A DNA stretch of 64,000 nt from Pseudeuparius sepicola (lineage: Eukaryota; Arthropoda; Insecta; Coleoptera; Anthribidae): NCBI GenBank assembly GCA_963920635.1, contig OY987305.1, forward strand, positions 6,301,153 to 6,365,152, in the 5' to 3' direction. The notes below the pieces were generated by a model. The model worked only from the letters and a program-made list of their open reading frames with translations. It had not been told where the DNA came from and made no database searches. The position numbers and the translations under genes were made by a program. This document shows, in pieces, positions 50,601 to 59,500 of the stretch; position 1 is the stretch's first letter, and each line of letters starts with the position of its first letter.

Positions 50601-53600
50601 AAAAACAAAAAAGTTAGGTGGGGGGTCAATTCTCAGTGAATAGTACATGTCCGGACTAGCCCCCGCGAAGCCGAAAATGTCGAGGCGCCTCGGGCCGTCC
50701 GGCCGCCGGCCCGGAAGTCCGCGCCGGCACTTTGGGGGAGGGGTGGGGGGTGGGGGGCCCGAAGAGAGGATGGCGGCCCCGACGGGAGGCGAAAAGGGGG
50801 CGGGCGCACCGGGTCGCGGCAGCGTGGGAACCGGGCCCGAGCGGCCGGCCGTCGCCGTTTGCTCTTTGCTCCCCGCGGCGGGTCACGACTTCCACGGCCC
50901 GGGACCCCGAGTACCGCCCGCGCCGGCCCGTGCTGTCGGCGGCCCAACTCCGTTCGGCCCCCGGGGTGGAAGTCCGCCGTAATGTCGTCGCGTTTCTAGA
51001 AAATCGGCCGGCTCGGAAAACACTGGGACCCACGGTGTTATCTGACGTCGGTTGTATTGCTACGGGTTAGAGTTAGAAAAGAATCGTAGAATATACCGAA
51101 ACACCGGGCCTTGTGCCCGTATACGAATTGGCGAGACACCGTCGACACCGAATTAAAATTGTCAGCACATCGAATTTACATTTGGCAACGCCGCGTTCTG
51201 TATATGACACATCTACAGAAGGGGAGAATGGAAAAGGCCTGGACCGGGACCGGGCATCCCACAGAGATCATATACAGGGTAATTCACGTAAGTGGTTCAT
51301 TAGAAATTCATTGAAATTTTGGTTAATTATATAACAGGTTGTAAAATTTCTTTCTAAAATATTTTCAACTTCCGATCACTTCCGGTTATACCGAAAGTCG
51401 ATAGCAACTTTGTTATTTCAAATAGAACACCCTATATATTATTACACCGTTTGGTTCCCTATTAAATTCCAAATCTTTTTTCTGAATAGAATGTGTACCC
51501 TATTCCTAACCCTTTTCGAGATATTCGCAAATTTTTGATTTTTGTGAGTGTTGCAGCCATCGACCATAGTGATGATAACTTTGAAATTTACGAATCTGGA
51601 AAACTGAAATTTTGGACTGTCGTAGGCGAAAGTCAACTTAATGCCATTTCAAAATATTGTACAGGGTGTTCGGGAAAAAATTCCCAATATCAACATCGAA
51701 AAATTGAAAAATCTAATTTTTTCCGAATGGAACCCATATTTTTTTATTGCACCATTGAAATGCTTGTGAAAAGACAGTTCAAAAATATGTCACACTATCT
51801 GTCTAAATGAAGCGGTTGCTTCGTTATTACGCAAAATACGTATTTTTTCTGCTCTGTATCAACAAAGATGTCATTTCTCAAGGAGCGTCACATTATAGGG
51901 GGCCATGGAGAATGAAATAACGCAATTATATGACAAGGTTAAGGCTATTTAATAATATTTTTCCCTAACAAGCAACAATACAAAATTAAATAATACTAAC
52001 AATTACATAATAATAGGTACTAGAAGAAAAAACAAGCTACTCTTTGTTTGGACCTTGCCATGGACTATGAAATTTCGTTCGAACTTGCCATTCATTAAAA
52101 ACTCTAATTGTTCTTTCTAAAATTCTTTTACACTCTCCATGAGTGTAAAACATATTCAAAATATCTTCGTTAGAATAGTTAATTTGAGCCATTCTTGTCA
52201 ACAGTTAATATTTTATTGTTTGAAACACAATAAATGACAATCACAAATGAAAAATCCATGGCCGCCTATTAGAAAAAGTCCATTGTTTCTTGTTATGGAG
52301 AAGCAAAAATACGTATTTTGCGTAATAACGAAGCAACCGCTTCATTTAGACATATAGTGTGTTATATCTTTTTGAACTGTCTTTTCACAAGCATTTCAAT
52401 GGTACAATAAAAAAAATAGGCTTCTATTTGGAAAAAATTAGATTTTTCAATTTTTCGATGTTGATATTGGGATTTTTTTCCCGAACACCCTGTACAATAT
52501 TTTGAAATGGCATACAGACCATTTAGTAAAGTTGACTTTCGCCTACGACAGTCCAAAATATCAGTTTTCCAGATTCATAAATTTCAAAGTTATCATCACT
52601 ATGGTCGATGGCTGCAAAACTCAAAAAAATTTGCGAATATCTCGAAAAGGGTTAGGAATAGGGTACACATTATATTCAGAAAAAAAATTGGTATTTAATA
52701 GGGAACCAAACGGTGTAATAATATATAGGGTGTTCTATTTGAAATAACAAAGTTGCTATCGACTTCTGGTATAACCGGAAGTGATCGGAAGTTGAAAAGA
52801 AAGGTTACAACCTGTTATATAAGTAACCAAAATTTCAAATCAAAATTCGCACTCCTTTCCCGTAAACTTCTAATGAACCACTTACGTGAATCACCCTGTA
52901 TATAGGTAGTGCTGGTCAAGTCGCTTTTTATGGCAAATTGTGGATCTGCGCCTGGGCCTATGGAACATGCGCATTAGACCTTCAGACCGCGCAATTCAAA
53001 ACAGATCGAATGTGCATGCATTCAGAAGTGGCAAAATAAAACTACTAAAACTACTATAGAATTTGCTTCACTGATGCTAGAACTTGACTTGTTTTCATCT
53101 ACCTTTATAACTTTAACACTAAAACAAATAAGCTACTAATAGTTTCTTACACGGGTTAAAAATCGCCCCAAGTAAAGTAAAGTGATCTATCTGGGCGACG
53201 TATTCATATATTAAAATTTGTTAGGATTAAACTAAAGCCCTATGAATAGAGGCCTTATTTATTTATCCTTCTGTTTTGGAATCACATTTACCACAGAGAT
53301 CAATGATGGAAACTAATAATAACAATAAAATATAAAACACGAACACGAACAAAACGCGAAGAAACTTTTAATAATTAGCTGGAAATCGAAAAAATTATAC
53401 CACAAAGCGTCTATGCTGCAAAATGGCTGCAAACAACGGTAGGTTATACTTCGTTTGTCGCTGTCAAATGGCTGTCGAAGAGTGTCAAGTTTCACAAAAC
53501 ACTACCTCAAATTGCAAATGCGCATGTCCACTGGGCCTATTTATATGCAATTTTTACTATTTTATGATTTTAAATTCGTCAAACATTTTCCGCGCATCCT

Positions 53601-56495
53601 ATATATAAAAAACATCGTCCAGCACTCTACCTATATATATGATCGCTGTGGGGCGTCTTCAATAGCATTTGACAGTTCCGGGTGTTACACCTGGGTGCGT
53701 TTACCGTAGAGGAAACGAAAAAGCGCTTTGCTTGCAGCCGCTTTTAGCAGAGCATATAAAACAACAAGCAGTTTAACTTAGTCTTGAGAAAACATCCGCA
53801 AATTGAATGACCTTGACGCCATATTGGGGGAATAGAAATCAGAGATGTATTCAGGAAAATCAATTCAGAAATACAGAGGAGTATCAGGGCATTTTGTAAT
53901 TTATATAACGTGGTAGTAAGATACAGTTCGGTATGTAAAATTTGTCAAGTAGTAGGCCATTTTGTTAAATTACGAAAATTAGTTCGGTAAGAATAAATAA
54001 AAATATTTGTTGAAGGAACGAAAAAAACAGGCATGTTGGGGTTGTAACTAATAACAGCGAAATATTGCTCCCCGACTCTTTGGCCCCGACGCCGCGTCTA
54101 TTTAACAGAATCTATTCCCAAATGGCGGCTGCGCGAACAGGTGCGCGGATTTTTCCCGCCAAGAGGAGTTAGACTGCTTGTGTTTTATATGCTCTGATTT
54201 TAGTATTGCACAAATATGGCACCTGTCATTTAAAATATTAGTTTTAATGGTATACCTACTGTGCCTTTAATAAGGTTCAAAACGTGACAAGGTAAAACTA
54301 AACCAACACACAATTTTCAGGTTAGTGAAAAATCGGGGAATTTACAGATGCGCACGCGCCGAACTGCCTCAAATTACAAGCGAAAAAGCGCACAATTTTT
54401 CCGCTTCCTTTTGTTTCAAGCGGCTTACATTCAGTGCGACTGTTCAACGTCTTCTAGCGAAAAAGCGCTTGCATGCGCCTCGATACTGTAAACGCAACCA
54501 CTTGCGCCTTGTCCTCAGAGCTGTCACTTCAGAACGAAACAGGGTCGTTAATATAAGTCGATTTCATTCAAGCAAATCTGATATTTGATATTGCATCTCT
54601 ATTAGTAATATCTATAAAAATATTGTAAATAATAACATTATCCAAGCCAGTAAACCTGATCCGTTTTAGAACGCATCGTATATTCGAAATTCTTTACTTT
54701 TGCGCATGTACCACACCCGCCAGTGAGCCCTCTGGAAATGAGTCGCCGAACTATGTAATTTATTGTTTAATCTCCATACTCCCCCCTCTAATTCTGTGGA
54801 CACATCCCGCCAAATTTAATTGCTGGACGAAGAACATAGATGTTGCCGGTTTTAAAGCACATAATCGGAGACGACTTCGGGTCAGAGAAATGGAGTAGAT
54901 TTCTCCGCTTAGGGTGCGAGATTTTGAATACCCCGGAGTAACTCCAGGTGTTCGGGAGTCTGAGAGCTTTGCGTTCCAGAGCATCTCTACTTCCTGTCCC
55001 CTCTAGCACCAGTCGTCTCATGGCTGTTTGATGTTCCGAGTTGCGCAGTGGAGTTAGATATTGAAATTTATTATTTATTTTGATTGCCGGTTGGATCTCG
55101 ATCGGAAAACAGAATCCCGCTACTGATCGCAGAAAATTCCACAGTTAGGTTAGGTGGTAATATCTCTTCTTCGTCTTTATATGGTACCACAACACAGCAA
55201 ATAATGGCAAAAAATATTGAATTATTCAATATCAATATACATATTACTACTATGGAAATACAAAAACTTGATAAGGCCTCGGGCACAGTGTATTAAGAGC
55301 CTAAGTATCTTTCCAAAAGCCTTCCCTATACCTTCACATTTAGATTTCTAAGAAGCAATAATATCGCGGCACCATCCGTAGTTGGTAATTCGAGCGAGAT
55401 TAAGGGATCGATAGGCCGATTATTAAGGGCAAAATTGAGGCCCAATTTAAAAAATCTCGAACGGTAATTACACTAATAACCGGTGCGTGGAAATAACTAG
55501 CACAATTATTACTACGGCTTTTCGTCTTCCCTTTTTTTTCTTTAATAAAACAGGCGTTTGTGTTTACCCACAAACAAAATTATTGTAATTGCAGCCATGA
55601 ATATAGAACATCTTTTGCTGAAGAGAATCCTTTTTTCGCCAAAAACAATATAATTAACTTTGTTGTTTAATATTCGTTCAGAAACTACATAATTTAATTT
55701 AAACATAGTTACAAGTTATAGGCTTTCACATTTTTGTAGTCAAGTTATTGTTTGATACTTTTTTGAAACTACAAACAAAAAACTGACTTTGATCTACCAC
55801 TCTATAATTCATCACAATTATTATTATCAGTTCTACGTTTCAATAATTATAAATTGACTGGAACTCGAACGTTTTGACATTTTTGTTTATAACAGATTCG
55901 AAAACAAAAGCTAATGATTGCTAAAATGAAACTACAAATCATTAAACTCTCGTGTGTAGCAAGTTCATAATTGAGAAAACTGCTAACTTTACTGATTATC
56001 TGATTTACTTCACTAATACGCATGCGCATACGCATTCTGTGAGCTCGAATAAGCCAGTTTTTATCTCTCCCGTTCTACGTGCTTTGTAAGCTCGTTGTTT
56101 TGAACCACGTAGTACACTTTCTGTTACTCTAGGCATTCCCACGGAGCGTTCTGGATAAAGATGATTCTCGGATAATATTCAGAGGATAATGCTATGTTAT
56201 TCGATCGGTACAAGCACATAATTACACTCTAAAAATTCACTTTGTTCCACTTTAATGTCTGTCGTGTTCTCGGGCACCGGGCTAGATGAAGCGGGCACGA
56301 CCAACGAACCAAAATGCAAACGGTTTTGGCAATCGGTATTTTGGAAACAATGGACTAATGCAGTAAAGAAAGATTTCCCTTTTTTGTATGGATCACGTAG
56401 GTCAAATAGTGTACTTGAGTTATGGATTTAATTTATTTTATGATTTATTCAATAGGTAGTTTTAGTCTATAGATTTTACGATATGTAATCCCTGT

Positions 56496-56530
<35 letters not shown>

Positions 56531-59500
56531 TTCTCACCCTCACAATACTCCAAACTAGGAGTACCCCAGAAGCAACTACATGCTTGTGCGGGGGAGGGGG
56601 GCAATTACTATTATTTTGTCTTCGTTGCCATTTGCGGCTAGGGCCGACTTTTTTCCAGATATAACTAGGATAGCATTTGCTCAATTACTACGGAAAACCC
56701 TAGAAAACCGTAGTAATCCCAGTGAGTGTAGGAAAATTAGTAAATCACACGGATAAAGCTATTTAGGAGCAATACCGTGAATCCACATTTGTCCAGCGCT
56801 CTTGGCCATAGCGGTGTTTTTCTTTAAAGACATATGCATGCGCCTGCCTCGAACCAAGGTCGATCGAAGGCAGAAAAACATGCAATCTAAAAAGTCAGCG
56901 CCGGTACGAGCGACGCCACCGCGACCCCCTATAAACATATTAAATCACAATCCCAAAATAACAGGTATAAAACTTACTAATGCAACCCTGTTTTACAAAG
57001 TATAAACATATTAAATCACAATCGCAAAATAACAGGTATAAAACTTACTAATGCAACCCTGTTTTACAAAGTACATGAAAATACCCCAGGATAGATAATT
57101 GGCAACACCGCAAATTGTCAAATAAATATCAAAACTACACGATTTTGTGCGGGAAAGTGGAAACCTGCAATTTTATTGTCATGTAACCTCGTTTTGTATC
57201 AAAAGTATTTTTGCACGATTATCATTTAGGTATAGTTTTCAAGATGAAACACAAAAAGTGATATGTTATACAATGTTTTTTAAACCTATACTAAAATCGA
57301 GCAACCCGTACGCCTGGCGTAAATAAAACCACGTGTTCAATGACGATCCGCGATTTGTCGGTAGGCTATAAAGTTTCATCCGAGTCGGCATCAGGGACGT
57401 ACTCGATCGAAAAAGTGTAGTTACGCGGTTTTACCTTGTCGTTTTCAGCTATTTAGACACTGCCACAAATAATTTTATCGATGTTTTGAACCATTTTAAT
57501 TAAGCCAATAATTCTTTTCCCAAATATTTTGATGTAAACCATTGTAAAACTAAAATTAAATAAAAGTCGTGCCTCAGTGCGGCCCTGGCGAATATTTTAC
57601 TCACGTGCTCTTGTTTACGCCAGGCGTAAGAGTTGCTCGATTTTACTATAGTGACAATTCCACAAAACTATGTTGCACGGCGCTGGAGGAAACAAAACGA
57701 CAAAACCCTTGTTTGTTGTATCAAGTGGTAATACTCTGTTATTTGTTTAGTTTCTCAATAATTCGGGCTAATATACTATTGTCTGATATTAGTTTGAATT
57801 CTTTGGAGGGAAATAGTTTGGTAGAAACACTACCGCAATGAATTTCCCCCCAAAGTAACCTCAAAAATCTATTTTAAGTAATTTTCGGCTTTGGAAGCAA
57901 CTATTTCACTCCAAAATATTTATTAAAACACAATATTTTCACACTTCCTTTCCTTATACTTCCTTTCCTTATACTATTCTTATTCTTATAGAAAAGTGTA
58001 TAAACTAACTCTTCAAAATATTAGCTACAAATTGAAAAAAATCCCGAGAATTGTTACTTAATCTCTGAAAAACAGATTTAGGTATTTATCTTCCAAAGTG
58101 TGACGTCTGTGCACGAGATGGATTATCTCAAGCTAACTTTGGTGTTTTGTGATTACTGTATCTATTTATGACAATTTTTTATACATATCAGGTGCAACCC
58201 CCTTTAAACTTTCTTGTTTTTTTTCTAACGGGGCCACGTTGTCATGTTATGCACAGTGCAATTTTACCAACCATTTATTTCGAAAATGAAAACTTAACAT
58301 GACATTTTTGAAAATTGGTAAAAAAACGATGAAACGGGTGAAATAGCCAGGAACTGTTGAGCTGTTTTTTTCGTTTTATATCTGAATAACGGCGTTGCAG
58401 TTCCTAATAATAATTGGCCTTATCTGCCGATGTTAACGGCTTTAGAAACGATTTATGTTGGTAGATATCTCCAGCAAGGGTTGTACGTTTAATATCTACA
58501 AGTGTTCTCTACGTACAGCTCGAATTTATGGTGCACCGAATTGCCACCACCAGATAACGGAATGGCCAGGGAAAACTTTTGAATTTATACCCGCAGAGTT
58601 TTTTTTAGACAGTAAGTTTTTGCGTTAACTTCGAAGCGGATCTGGTTTCATATACCGCCGCTGGTTTTTACGGGGATTTTTAATAACGAAAGTACAACTG
58701 TAACACGGCTGGATAACTGTAAATTAATATCTCGATTCCTCGAAGAACTAAACATTTCACGACGAAAAAACCGCCGAAATCGTCGCAATTTTTACTAAGT
58801 ATACTTTATAACCTATTATTTCATTTTTATGTTTTCTGGAGCGATTAAAATACCATAAAATATTTTAATGCCCGACAATTTTATGGTCTACAAAAGTTTA
58901 ATATAACAGTAGATAAAAATATAACGCTTCGCAGCGGCTAAAAAAGGCAGCTATCCCGGGAAAAATAGAATTTCCGGAAAACTAGGTTATCCTGTGCTCA
59001 AAAAACTTTTGGCTGGTTGCAATTTGACAGTTGTATCGAAACGCGCATCTAAATTTATCGCTTACACTAATTTTAAATCGATATTTCTGTCAATTGAAAT
59101 TTATTATACGAAATAATACAATCCTTTTCCCTTTATTGCTTGTAATCTATCAATATCTAATCTCAATCTGCTTGCAGCCCCTGCATGGCTAGCTCCATCA
59201 AAAATTCACAAAGCAAAATTCGTGACGTCCATACGTGGCCGTTGAATATTTCAAACGAAACACCTCCCGAAATCCGTGAACCCACCGAAAGAATCGATTT
59301 CGAAGAACCAAATGCGAGGGGCTAGTTTTGGTGAGATTCGTAAAAAGCTGTGTCCATCGAGTTTCGCGTCGATGCGAAGAATCGATTTCGTCGATGAATG
59401 AAAATTTAGAATGGACCAGGGGAAAAAGCTGAGAACGGTGAAATGACTCCGCAAAGGCCGGAATGGGTTTTTAATATCGCGCGTTAGTTACAGTTAAAAC

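Larger units (their letters stand above)
48057..50641. mobile_element. 2.6-kb composite element with about 85-bp inverted ends
   Basis: ATTCACTGAGAATTGACCCC (about 48063) and the following 70 bp are mirrored at 50560-50640 (AGGTGGGGGGTCAATTCTCA). The left end begins CAGGGTTATTCACTG directly after a shared TA; the right end lacks the last few bases of that sequence. It carries a nested foldback (48181-48818) and a satellite/foldback composite (49610-50258). No transposase frame is visible. Confidence 0.7.
51275..52898. mobile_element. 1.6-kb foldback element hosting a second foldback
   Basis: CAGGGTAATTCACGTAAGTG at 51275 is mirrored by CACTTACGTGAATCACCCTG ending at 52898, TA on both sides, with arms of about 385 bp (for example ACTTCCGGTTATACCGAAAG against ACTTCTGGTATAACCGGAAG). 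Inside sits the 51662-52492 element. Confidence 0.88.

Noticed and set aside
50633..51070. Several 100-plus-codon frames on both strands
   Set aside because: They overlap in a CpG-rich block where stop codons are rare. All are Pro/Gly/Arg/Ala low-complexity without motifs; composition explains them.
54122..54170. ATGGCGGCTGCGCG as a gene start or YY1-type promoter
   Set aside because: It lies in the arm of an imperfect inverted repeat and the frame stops after about 16 codons.
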